Shown piece by piece: positions 26,201 to 35,400 of a stretch of 64,000 nt of DNA. The notes below the pieces were generated by a model. It saw nothing but the letters and a program-made list of their open reading frames with translations. It did no database searches and was not told the DNA's origin. The position numbers and the translations under genes are program-made. The DNA comes from PVC group bacterium (lineage in GTDB: Bacteria > Verrucomicrobiota > Kiritimatiellia > CAIKKV01), in contig CAMDGM010000004.1 in the NCBI GenBank assembly GCA_945898015.1, forward strand, positions 62,001 to 126,000, read 5' to 3'. The stretch's first letter is position 1, and the number at the start of each line of letters is the position of its first letter.

Positions 26201-28186
26201 TGGATCGCGGACCTCGGCATCACCTTTTCATTTGGTGACTTCGTTCGGCAGTATGAAGTGGTGTCCGTGGAGCGGTTACCGTCACAAACATTCTCCTTGG
26301 AGTTGAATGTCGCCAACAACGGACTTCCCGTCAAGCCGGATTCCTACACGGGGACCCGACGTGCCGAGGGTGAAATCCAGATGGCGTTAAGTGAATACCT
26401 GGCGGCCAAGAGCGATCTGGATACCGCCGTGCGAGCGGCTCAAAGTATCGCCACCGAGCTTCGGCGCGAAGGAGAGCGGTCTTTGGCCGATGCCAAGTAC
26501 AGGGCGGACATGGAAGATTGGAAGGCGGCCGCCAGCGAGCAGACCAGCGGCATGCAGACCGCGGTTCGCCAGATTGAGGAGGCGACCAAGGCCATCAAGA
26601 TGGCGGATACGATCTACAGTCTGATTACGGATTCAGGAGTAGAATCCATGCCCACGGTGGTCGGTCTGGCCAGTGATGTGACGTCGGCTGCCCGCGGCTT
26701 CCTGAAAGCCATGTTCAGCAGTGTCAATGCCACCAGTGAAACGCTGGTCAAAGCCGGCGAGATGACCATTTCGTTGCTGCAAATGATGATCAATTCCATC
26801 AATGAGTCGATGGAAGCCGGGCTGACGCAACTGGGGACTTGGCATGAGCAGCACCTCGAGTCGTTGCGCATGGTCACCATCATGGAAAATGAGCGCGATG
26901 CGCTGATGGGGCTGACGGCGCAGTGGCAGCGCCTGGAGACCGCCCGCATGCGCTTGTCGGCGGCCATCAGTGAAGGCGACCAGCTTCAAATGGAAAGGGA
27001 ACGGCTTCGGATGAATTGGGCCGCCGATCTCAGTTCGAGGCGTTACCGCAACATGGCCTACCGCCTGTTCCAGAATGACGAACAGGTCCGTTACCAGCAG
27101 TCCTTCGACCTGGCCGCCCGGTATGTCTTCCTCGCGGCAAGAGCCTATGACTACGAGACGGGCCTGCTCGAGTCGGATTCCACGCACACGGCCGGCATGG
27201 CGTTCATGCGCCAGGTCGTCAAAACCCGTTCCCTCGGGCGCTTTAGCAGCGGGACCGAGGCCAATCCGGGTGTGCCGCTAGTAGGTGGAACGGTCGGGGA
27301 TGCCGGCCTCGCGGATGCCATGGCGCGCATGAATGCGAACTGGGGTGTGCTCAAGGGCCGCCTTAACTTCAATAACCCGCAGCAGGAAGCTGGCCGCTTC
27401 TCGCTCCGGCAGGAGCTGTTCCGAATCTCGACCAACGCCGCGAGCGACGCCAACTGGAAAGCCACGCTGACCGCCCACAAGGTGGCCAACCTCCGGGACC
27501 TGCCGGCGTTCATGCGGTACTGCCTGCCCTTTGACCCCATGCAGACGGTTGAGCCGGCCATCGTGATCCCCTTCTCGACGAGCGTTGATTTCCGCCGGAA
27601 CTTCTTCGGCCACTTGCTCGCCGGTGGGGATAACGCGTATGATTCCACTCATTTCGCCACGAAGATCCGTTCTGTCGGCGTCTGGTTCGGCGGCTTCAAT
27701 GCCGCCTTCCAGGACGGTTTGGCGAACCAGCCGCGCGTCTACCTGGTGCCGGCGGGAGTCGATTCGATGCGAGTTCCGATTGGATCATCGGCCCGGACCC
27801 GGCAATGGTCGGTCGTCGATCAGGCCCTGCCTGTCCCATATCCTATCAATCAGTCGGATTGGGAGCAACCGGACTGGAGTAATCTCAAGAACGTTCTCGG
27901 CAACGACCTGTACCAGATCCGGCGTTTCCCCTCCATGCTGGCCTATCATGACAGCGGGGATGCGGATGCCCATCTCCAGGTGACTTGGAATTCGCGCCTC
28001 ATCGGCCGGTCGGTCTGGAACTCCCAGTGGTATCTGATCATCCCCGGCGGCACGCTGCTGTCGGATGCCAACGAGGGAATCGAGCGGTTTATCAACGGCC
28101 GGAAACTCCCGTCGGGAGTCCGGGACGGAAACGGTGTCCGGGACATCAAGCTCTATTTCAACACCTACTCGTATTCGGGGAACTAA
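20225..28186 (+). CDS. Giant exported protein (about 2,650 aa) with LamG domain, low-complexity linker and coiled-coil region
   Basis: A signal peptide (SLLALGFLILTALQGIAA) lies near the N-terminus; the ATG at 20,225 gives a shorter N-region than the in-frame ATG at 20,207, and both are possible. Residues about 590-720 are a LamG/concanavalin-like domain (TLELWLKPDSL, WQHLAVTVVG, FYVDGMEAG, MDEARLWSVART). Flanking regions are beta-rich. Residues 1,330-1,720 are largely helical, with an EF-hand-like NKNGALDADDA. A TSGTNTT low-complexity stretch at about 1,880-1,930 is followed by an acidic linker. Residues 2,050-2,350 are helical with heptad-like spacing (LETARMRLSAAI, MERERLRMNW), then a compact C-terminal domain. 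The stop overlaps the next ATG (TAATG). Function is unknown; an extracellular adhesin or scaffold is inferred. Confidence 0.8.
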   Translation: MHNDNIVSGANDGTRTARWRSRFSLLALGFLILTALQGIAAPPLLQSANRNVFYPDGMVTNESWWAPFTNTPSFASNQVVGFSAIGGAGIETTTNAADVYPVIGTNLVIAMSSFGEPIVGIGANFQLGDTLSPPLGVNSNATPVLDFLGGSTNAVWLGYAGQLIASDMGAVQVSWTLMNGTTQTITYTVSPNPTRRPVRLYWTEGQNAGPTISFSSTYRVDIFYNSQIKGTNDVWIDANQLHASPTCGSGGRFLLTYSRVDEGSGKRELLAYEIVEVLQPMSSVRYALVGERLLPQERPYGTESLFATITRGVIDPAQLETPYVYQHTVGTKKGWVWAIRETPVNEPWRIEIYWKAKEQLDVLWPFEVDIYDVKWGANAQLFVRGEKGDPAPKVYFPTSLQVDLMPHTQPETHTPVLKNGALSTVDEGYCLLKYAVGNDVWFEPVRSISHNNPLFGTTPTEWNIARELRPVDLNGALLEDTYGEWPGYLYTNGVNSGKAYNVGKYNYPGGYLELADLNSYLFPVNKGAIEVWWGNRSKQVGLPKPVFFPSLANRYLCVWPPQPREIAIASGLGNTGYTEDRQLSCIRFDRSGMALDDAQFFGCHLSRNAPNGLAMTSQMTLELWLKPDSLSGMQYLIDKGNNYKLRLNGAVPELYAGGRWYRATAGLTGKWQHLAVTVVGRGVVTFYVDGMEAGTIPFTGSLASDSAPLRLGAQASDGTTPEDFYSGAMDEARLWSVARTATLIRDHMNISVEPRDKGLCARYRFDAGEQVRDVSDFGNHLDLPEAGVAFETDGVSQVLPGIDLSGVTIDLYVQNDSKLDGYNPNEEHAIIFQSTVYALRCDLNITNGTSYSSDPFVLVDCQSPLTLDNRPYMEAFRVVPTNSVYKFERFLNAGLMIQPPLPLSLMVPSNCSSNKQVAGPRFRDRKGYYWAKQAGDRGGTTNYVFDFYYPMVSMFNFPGQSVQPADGTQIPWLDRLSGDQTPQDFTYIVEWPLDLPVLHIGDTLTMARDGLPAIRGQLSVDVPYQQSLALDSTKPSVTLIDPTAARMAPMIDVKLVTQTMKSYRDVPTACWFFSDLPPALRSRLYYNPNVSSNAALQLVGEYRTRTDNNNYLLLNLLAGTNRAATINEDLVRGITGEGGDAWRAGIAALPETALVIPNNTTPFDSLALPTTGLGTGYVTVVFNNSPDTEMVDPSENIDMVIFRVDSTLYRGQLDVIQSINPLDKLLSVYYTADFRGTPERWEFKWEYADPVNGSAPSENNSSLWHHYTIGSGLNYTTIGDAGVFGLSDHYLRCTYRALDPAVSAVVGTNWAAWTSPVLCEGWIKRVLKAINPFDQRILDFMNYEVLTDLSMIQQIGKPYDGDIPMNYDALNKFGLMQIYETLNEQADKLSVDAGFQADGSLALALLMVKGRLSDLYMVLGHEAYGDAMDPTLSLGANDPVSSGDAPSLFCFQNQVPDLLSEELALLRGRDDSMNPNVSQYPCYNRLPWNITADITGGQVAYMLNYGISDLKGNKNGALDADDAITLFPQGHGDAYGHYLSAIKGYYAYLHNPYFSWYPQVEGLLVKDVEVTVSYMHEKKFAVAAAARARAGVGVIEATRRAAYTGEGGWTTARDSNTNRAWGTAEWGSRVGMGAYFDWLTANSLLPSKDVDESHSGIRILDRANIPEITELVEMGNRAQQQVDFADAGLNPLGLAPDSVPFDISSAAIDAGKTHFEQAYDRALTALQNAVAVRSRIKTSAQAIRDQNEVNDLDTTIQTEEARITRRLLEVYGYPYSDDIGPGKLYPQGYNGPDLFHCLYVDHSTIGLVIPADTKKITYSLVQDYWQIATNTLDLTGGGSIKVSVQDMFDVLTNVINLVDTYATNDTEKASSTNDTDGTSGTNTTGGGTSGTNTTDGTSGTNTTGGTSGTNTTDGTSGTNTTSGTNGINSAVLSSLELSEIVMLASDTNTTGGTTDEEKTDPGGDTTGDGKTDEEPKEEEKEKVKLGATIDLPWIADLGITFSFGDFVRQYEVVSVERLPSQTFSLELNVANNGLPVKPDSYTGTRRAEGEIQMALSEYLAAKSDLDTAVRAAQSIATELRREGERSLADAKYRADMEDWKAAASEQTSGMQTAVRQIEEATKAIKMADTIYSLITDSGVESMPTVVGLASDVTSAARGFLKAMFSSVNATSETLVKAGEMTISLLQMMINSINESMEAGLTQLGTWHEQHLESLRMVTIMENERDALMGLTAQWQRLETARMRLSAAISEGDQLQMERERLRMNWAADLSSRRYRNMAYRLFQNDEQVRYQQSFDLAARYVFLAARAYDYETGLLESDSTHTAGMAFMRQVVKTRSLGRFSSGTEANPGVPLVGGTVGDAGLADAMARMNANWGVLKGRLNFNNPQQEAGRFSLRQELFRISTNAASDANWKATLTAHKVANLRDLPAFMRYCLPFDPMQTVEPAIVIPFSTSVDFRRNFFGHLLAGGDNAYDSTHFATKIRSVGVWFGGFNAAFQDGLANQPRVYLVPAGVDSMRVPIGSSARTRQWSVVDQALPVPYPINQSDWEQPDWSNLKNVLGNDLYQIRRFPSMLAYHDSGDADAHLQVTWNSRLIGRSVWNSQWYLIIPGGTLLSDANEGIERFINGRKLPSGVRDGNGVRDIKLYFNTYSYSGN
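25850..25997 (+). repeat. In-frame 27-bp tandem repeat encoding DGTSGTNTT units
   Basis: About five copies of a 27-base unit coding Asp/Gly-Gly-Thr-Ser-Gly-Thr-Asn-Thr-Thr, some with a one-codon change in length. All changes keep the frame. It links the helical middle to the acidic linker of the giant protein and is prone to slippage. Confidence 0.85.
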
Positions 28187-28998
28187 TGAAACGGATACTC
28201 CCAGTCTTGTTGTTCGTCTCTCTCGTGGCGGAAGCGGGGACCCCGCTTCCGGCCCAGGTCGTTTACGGCCTCGTGCGGACGGCCTACGGCTTTCCCTACA
28301 TGGACTCCGCGCGGGTTGTCGTTACAAAAGGAACCACGGAATGCGCCCGATACGATATCGGCGGCATCCTGCCAGACGGGTTGAATTACCGGCTGACGCT
28401 GGACATGGACAGCGGAGGCACGCCCTACGCCCCGTATGCCGTCAAGACCGGTGACGCGCTGACCCTTTCCGTCGAGCTCGGCGGAGTCGCCTCACCGCTG
28501 ATGCCGACCAACCGGCTGGTCGCGGGCGCGCCCGGGTCCATCGTCCGTCTTGACCTGTGCACGGGCACCGATGCGGACCGTGACGGGCTGCCCGACGAAT
28601 GGGAGGGGGAGCTGTGCGCAAACTCCAACGGCCGGCTTGCCGGAATCGCCGATGTCAACCCGAACGACGATTTCGATGGCGACGGACTGACCAACGAGCA
28701 GGAGTTCAAGGCTTGCACCTTCGCCTTCCTCCGCACCGATGTGCTTCAGATCCGGGATTTTCAGAAAATCTCGGATACGCGCTACAAGCTGCGCTTCCTT
28801 TCCAGCCCGGGCATGACCTACAAGCTTGTGGCCACCGGATCGCTCAAGTCAGGATCCTGGTATCCGCTTCGGTTAGCCCTCCGGGAAGGCGAACCGGTTT
28901 CCTATCGGGAAGTGGTGGGGGACGGCAACTACCAGACCGTCATCGTTGAATCCGAAGGCAGCATGATGTTCGTCCGGCTCATCGCGCAAGCGCCATGA
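28186..28998 (+). CDS. Exported protein with calcium-binding (thrombospondin type 3-like) motifs
   Basis: A 270-aa protein with a short signal peptide (RILPVLLFVSLVAEAG). Residues 20-120 form a beta-sandwich (VVYGLVRTAYGFPY). Residues about 125-170 contain two Asp-rich loops, DADRDGLPDEWE and DFDGDGLTNEQEF, the standard calcium-binding repeats of PVC exported proteins that often precede a C-terminal strand. The last 90 residues (YKLRFLSSPGMTYKLVATG, then SGSWYPL) are a small beta domain commonly seen at the C-terminus of Verrucomicrobia-type exported proteins. The ATG overlaps the preceding stop and its own stop overlaps the next start (ATGA), so it is translationally coupled on both sides. 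It is probably located at the cell surface with its neighbours. Confidence 0.78.
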   Translation: MKRILPVLLFVSLVAEAGTPLPAQVVYGLVRTAYGFPYMDSARVVVTKGTTECARYDIGGILPDGLNYRLTLDMDSGGTPYAPYAVKTGDALTLSVELGGVASPLMPTNRLVAGAPGSIVRLDLCTGTDADRDGLPDEWEGELCANSNGRLAGIADVNPNDDFDGDGLTNEQEFKACTFAFLRTDVLQIRDFQKISDTRYKLRFLSSPGMTYKLVATGSLKSGSWYPLRLALREGEPVSYREVVGDGNYQTVIVESEGSMMFVRLIAQAP

Positions 28999-29459
28999 GT
29001 AGCTGCTCCGCCAATTCCTCTCCGCGTCTTATGGCCCTTGCCTTGGGGGGCGTGCTGTGCCTCGGCGTCTCCGCCGCCCGAGGGGACATGTGGACCAATG
29101 CCGCCGGCCAAGCCGTGGACGCGACGTTGATGGCCCTCGAAGGTGAAAATGCGGTTTTTAAAGGGGCTGACGGCAAGCGGTTCGTGATGCCCCTCGCGAG
29201 TCTTTCCCCCGCCGCCCGGCAAGGGGCGCTTAATGCGGTTGGCCGGATTGAGGTGCCCGCGCGGCTGCGTCCTGATTTTGATCTGTGTGTCAACACCCTG
29301 AAACGACTTGGCGAACTGCGGAAGGCCGGTCAGCTGGGGGATGACATCGAAGCGGAGCAGCGGAAAGCCGCTCTGGACCGGCTGAAACTGGCTTTTGAAC
29401 GGTTGGGAGTGGCGGACGCCAGTCGCGACCAATTGTTGATGAAGGCACGAAATCAATAG
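28995..29459 (+). CDS. Small exported SHD1-like domain protein
   Basis: A 154-aa protein with a signal peptide (LMALALGGVLCLGVSAARG). Residues 32-72 (MWTNAAGQAVDATLMALEG, VFKGADGKRFVMPLASLSP) match the SHD1-like domain found in many Planctomycetes and Verrucomicrobia exported proteins, a small beta-barrel of unknown binding partner. The rest is helical and charged. The ATG overlaps the stop of the preceding gene. It is the smallest member of the operon and may be an adaptor for the giant proteins; that is inference. Confidence 0.75.
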   Translation: MSSCSANSSPRLMALALGGVLCLGVSAARGDMWTNAAGQAVDATLMALEGENAVFKGADGKRFVMPLASLSPAARQGALNAVGRIEVPARLRPDFDLCVNTLKRLGELRKAGQLGDDIEAEQRKAALDRLKLAFERLGVADASRDQLLMKARNQ

Positions 29460-29475
29460 CCTTGAATGAGGTGAT

Positions 29476-32400
29476 ATGACCACGATTCGAAAGATTCTGT
29501 TTAGCATGGTGCTTCTCCTGCCGGTTTTTGCCGCGCGGGGTGACTCCGTCCCTACTGTTGTCCGGGTCAGCCCGCTGGGTTGGAGCGACTCTGCCACGAG
29601 CGGCGCCGTCGTGGACGTCGAGCTCGATGCCGTCCTTTCCGGAACGACCAATTTTGTTCTCCACAGCTCTTGGCGGGGAGCGCGTGCCGGCACCGTCACG
29701 GGCGACGGCCTCCATAACATCTTCACGCCCGCGGCGCCGCTGCTTCCCGGGGAATCGTTCGAGAGCGTCCTGTTCGGGGGGGCGGGACCGGCGTTTTCGT
29801 GGCGTTTTCAAACGGCTCCGCAGGGCGGCGGCGCCTCCTTTACCACCAATTCGATCACGACTCTGATCGAGTTGGCCGGTGTGGCCCGTTTCCGGAACAT
29901 CGCTCTGGCGGATGTCAACGGCGACAACGCGATCGACGTTGTGGCGCCGGCTTGGGGATCGAACAAGGTGTTTTTTGCTTCGTCGTCGCCCGCGTTCTCC
30001 TCGAATTCGGTCCTGGGGCGCGCGATCCAGGATGTCGCCGTCGGCGATTTCAATATGGATGGACGCCCCGATCTGCTGCTGGGCTGCGCCACGCAGGCTT
30101 TTGTCGTGGCCCTCAATACGGCCGGGGGCTATGTCGCCGGAAGCGTGCAGACGGTCAGCGGCGTCACCGGCCCGCTGCGCTCGGTTGCGGTCGGCGACCT
30201 TGACCGGAACGGAAACCCCGATGCCGTTGCCATTTCGGAAACTTCCGGCCATGTCATTCCGCTGCTGAGCAATGGGGCCGGCGCGTTGACCTCGGGTGTT
30301 CCTATCGCCTGCGGCGCGGAGGTGTCGAAAGCGATGTATGCGCTCGACGTGGGTGATCTTGACCGTGACGGCATTCCCGATGTGGTGGCGGTGGGACCCG
30401 CCGGCCGTCTGGTGACCCTGAAAGGCAAGGGCGACGGCACCTTCGACGCGCCGGCCGCGCAAACCGTCAGCGACCAAACCCTCTACGCCTGTCGCATCGC
30501 GGATTTCAATCAGGACGGCTATGCCGATATTGCGGCCGTTGGGGCGGGTGGAGTGGTGGCGGTGGGGATCGGAAGCAGTTCGAATATCGTGTATTCCGAG
30601 CTCAACCACGGGTTGACCCTGTCGACCCTGTACGGCCTGGCCGTGGCCGACTGCGATGCCAATGGCTTTCCCGACATCGTCGTCTGCGGCGGAACCAGCG
30701 TGGCGGTGCTGCTCGGCGCTAACGGGACCTTCACCGCGAAATTGCCGACCGTCGAAATCCCCGGGGAACTCCTGCGCGATGTGGAGGTCGGCGACCTCAA
30801 CCAGGACGGATGTCCGGATATTGTCGCGTGCGGCCTCTCGTCAGGGAAAACGTATGTTTTGTGGAACGCGCCCGCGCCGGTTCCGTTGATCAAGGGGAAT
30901 GGCCTGGATGTCGTGAGCGGGGAGGCGGCCAGCGTTGACAAGGGGACGGACTTCGGCGTCGTGCCGGTTTATACGATACGGACGAATCAGTTTCAATTGA
31001 TCAACCGGGGCAAGGGCACGCTCCTGGTCTCCGATGCTGTTCTGAGCGGCGTGGCAACCTCCACCATGAAGGTGGTCAGCATGCCGGCGTCGGTTTCGCC
31101 TGGCGCGACGCAGGTCTTTAGCGTGGTGTATTCGCCGGAGACGACCGGAACCGTCGCCGCCGTGCTCACGATCACGAACAACAGCCTGGCGACCGTGACC
31201 AACGCCGCTTCGCCCTATATCCTCCACTTTTCGGGCCAATCCGTCAGGAGTTGGCCCCGCCTCCTGACCATCGACGGGACGAACGTTGTTTACGACGGCA
31301 CGGCCAAGCCGGTCGTGGTCACGGTCGATCCGGTGACGAATTACACCGTCCTGTACAACGGCCTGGCCGAGACACCCACCACAGCCGGGGTCTATATCGT
31401 CATTGCCGAGGTGAATACGGCGCTCTGCTATGGCAGCGTGACCAGCGTCCTGACGGTTGCCAAGCGTCCCTTGTCGGTATCCTGCTCGAACGCCAGCCGG
31501 GCCTATGGTGAAACCAATCCTGTGGTTTCCGTCACCTTGACCAATTTCGTTGACGGCGAAGGGCTGACCAACCTTATCAGCGCGCCGGTCGCCGCCTGCG
31601 TGGCCACCAGTAATTCGCCTGTCGGAACCTATCCCATCGGCGGAACGAACGGCCTGGCCGAAAATTACAGCTTCGTTAACGTGAGCGGAACGTTAACCGT
31701 CACGCAGACGCTCCTGACCGTCAAGGCCGATGCCAAGGCGCGTTTGATGGGCGAGGCGGACCCGGTCTTCACGGCGACCATCACGGGGTGGAAGAACGGC
31801 GAAACCACGAATGAATTCACGACGCCGCCGGTCGGAACCACGACCGCGACCCTTGGCAGCCCTTCCGGAACCTATCCGATCACCTTTTCCGGCGGCGTCG
31901 CCACCAACTACTCGTTCGCGTATCTGAGCGGAACGCTGACCGTTTACGGCGTCACGGCGAAGGTGACGATAACCAATACCGACTTCACCTATGATGGAAC
32001 CCCGAAATCCGTGACGGTCACCACCCTTCCGACGAATCTCGCCGTCCAGGTGACCTACGATGGCGTGGAGACTCCTCCGGTGACGGCGGGCGTCTATGCC
32101 GTTTTTGCCCAGATCCTGGGGTCCGATTATTCCGGGTCGACCAACGGCACGCTGACCATCCAGAAAGCGCCCCAAACCGTGACGACGTTCCTTCCGACCG
32201 AGGGCGTCTATCCGGCGGATCGCCTTCTCACGCTCTCGGCTTCGGGCTCGCCCTCCGGAATTCCCGTGTCTTTTGCGGTTGTCTCGGGCCCCGCCTGCAT
32301 GGCGTCGACCAATCAGCTCCGTTTTCTCGGCTTGGGCGCGGTGGCCGTGGCCGCCTGGCAGCCCGAGGGCGCCAACTGGCTGGCCTCCCCGGCGGTAACC

Positions 32401-35400
32401 AACCCGTATTCGGCCCTGGAAACGAATGCCGTCCATTTCGCCGCCCTGGCGGGGCAGACGTCTCAATGGCCATATGCCAGCTGGGAGACGGCCGCGAGCA
32501 ATATCCAGGCCGCCGTGGATGAGGCCTCTTCCGGAGAAACGGTCCGGGTTGGAGCGGGCCTGTACGCGACAGGAGGCCGCCCGGCTCCGGGCTCGGCGCT
32601 GACAAACCGGCTCGTCATCGACAAAGCCATTCAGGTTTTGGCCGAGTACGGGCCTGCCGTCACCATCATTGCCGGCCAGCCCGGCGCCGGCGTGGAAGCG
32701 TCTCTCGGCGCGGATGCCGTTCGGTGCGTATTCATGACCAATGGCGCCGTGTTGGCTGGATTCACTCTCACGAATGGCTTTACAGCGGGCGAATCTGCGG
32801 CGGCTTCCGATCAGGCGGGCGGTGGAGCCTTCCTGTCCTCCGGCAGCGTGCTCAGCAATTGCGTCATCGTCGGCTGCGGAGCCGTCTCGGGCGGCGGATT
32901 CCGGGGGGGCGCTGCCACCCGGTGCGTGCTGTCTGGAAACCGGGCGCTGGCGGAAGGCGGCGGCGCTTCGGAGGCTGCCCTCACGGCTTGCCTGTTGTGG
33001 AATAATGCGGCGCCGTATGGCGGCGGCACGTTCCAGTGCGAGTTGAATGCCTGCACGCTCGCGGACAATACCGCGCTCTTCGGTGGCGGAACCTACGAGG
33101 GTACGCTGGTGAACGGCATCGTCTGGTACAACACCGGCTTTGATTGTTTCGGAACCGTGGCGTCCCACGTCAACGCGGGATCCGGCGTTTCGGCCGGTCT
33201 CGACGGGTGCCTGGTTGCGCCGCCTCAGTTCGCGAATCGCGCGCAGGGGGATTACCGCCTCGCCTACGGCTCGCCCTGCATCAACGCTGGCACCAACAGC
33301 GCTTCGCCCGCCGGCGCGCTGGATCTGGATGGCGCGGTCCGCCCGATTCATGCCGTGGTCGACATGGGCGCTTATGAATTTTTCGGAACCCCGGGCTTGC
33401 CCGTTTTATCGGCGCTGTCGGGCATCCGGGCTCACCAGATTGACGTCGCATGGCTGGCGTCGACGGACAGCGTGCGCGTGATCGGGTTCCGGATCGCAGT
33501 TTCCAACCAGACCGCCGCGGAGACCCAGATCGAGACCGTGGTGCCGTCGCCGGCCCTTTCGGGCGCGGTGACCGGTCTGGCGCCGAACACGGTTTACTCC
33601 TGCCGCATTCGCCAGGAAAACGTGTATGACGTGGGCGCCTGGTCCGGGTGGCAGTCCTTCACCACCCTCACCGAGGCCGCGATCATCACGGTCACATCCC
33701 GGACGTTCAGCGTCACGTATGCCGCGGGCCATACGGTCACCCAGTCCGTGGCCGTGGCCAATGCCGGCGCCACGCCCTGCGTGTGGAGCGGCGCGGTGAC
33801 CTATGAGGGTACGGCGAAGGATTGGCTCACCGTGGCGCCGGCCGGCGGAACCGTCCCGGCCTTCGACTCGACCGGGGTCCTCTTCGTGGTCAATGCCGCC
33901 GGCCTCCGCGTCGGAACATACACGGCCCAACACACGCTGACTTCGCCCAACGCCACCAACAGCCCGGTGGTCCAGGTGGTCTCGCTGACCGTGACGCGCG
34001 CCGTCGACACCATCACCTTCGGGGCCACCAATCAGGTTTACAGCGGCGCCAGTCGCGTCGTCACCGCCACCGCGGGAAGCGGTGAGTCGGTGGCTGTCAC
34101 CTATAACGGGTCCGTCACGCCGCCCGTGGATGCCGGCGTGTATGCCGTGACCGGCGTGGTCGACACGGTCGACTGGACCGCCGCCGCAACGACGTGGCTT
34201 ACCGTCGCGCGGGCGCCGCAGGCCATTATGGGTTTCCTGCCCGCCTCCGGCGACGTGCCCAGCACGAATGCGATGAGCCTGAGCGCGACCGAGGGGGGGT
34301 CTGGGAATCCCCTGGTGTTTGCGGTCGTGTCAGGTCCCGCCCGGCTGCTTCCTGAAAATCAGGTCCGTTTTTCGGATTATGGAGAGGTGCGCGTGTCCGT
34401 TGATCAGGCCGGCAACTCGAACTGGCTGCCGGCCCCGTCGGTCACCAACGTCTATCGGATTATCCCGGTGACGGGTCTTCTGCATTATGCGGCACGGGTG
34501 GGCCAGGCCCCGCTCTGGCCTTACGCCACGTGGGATGGGGCGGCTAGCAATATTCAGGACGCGGTGGATGCCGCGTGGGATGGTGATGCCATTGCGGTCA
34601 CCAACGGCGTCTACCAGGCCGGCGGCCGGGTGGCGCCGGGCGGCACCATCACGAACCGGATTTGCATCACGCGCGCCATTGAGCTATACGGCGTGAACGG
34701 CGCGGGCTCCACCGTGGTGGTCGGGGCGCCCGGGACGGATGCCGGGCTTGATGCCGTGCGCGGGCTTTATGCCGGAACCAACGCGGTCATCCGGGGCCTC
34801 ACCTTCACCGGCGGCCGCACGGCGGGGTCCACAGGCGGCCAGGCCCAGGACCGCTCGGGCGGTGGCGTCTATCTGGCCGGCGGCGCCGAACTGCGCCATT
34901 GTATCGTCCGGGAGAACAGCTCGTCCGTGTATGGCGGCGGCGCGTTCGTCCAGCAAACCGGCCGGGTCAACAATTGCCTGCTGACGGGCAACACCAGCGC
35001 CCGGGGCGGCGGCCTCTGTCTTTACGCCGGCGGTGAGGCACTCCACTGCACGATCGCCTCGAATGAGGCCACGACGGCCGCCGGTGGCGCCTATTTGCCG
35101 AATGGGGGAACGATCGGCCACGGCATTGCCTGGGGGAACCGGGCGCCGGTGGGAAGTCCGCAGAACCTGCAATCGATGAGCGGTTCCATTGTCTATACCT
35201 GCGCGGGCGACGGCGTCACCGACGGCGTCGCGGGCTGCCTGATCGCCGACCCGATGTTCGTCCCCGACAGCTACACGCTCGAGTCCGAGTCGCCGTGCGT
35301 GAACGTCGGGGATAACGCGCAAGCCGCGACCACGAACGACTTGAAGGGCGATCCCCGCATCGTGTCCACCCTCGACCTGGGCGCCTATGAGTATGTCGTC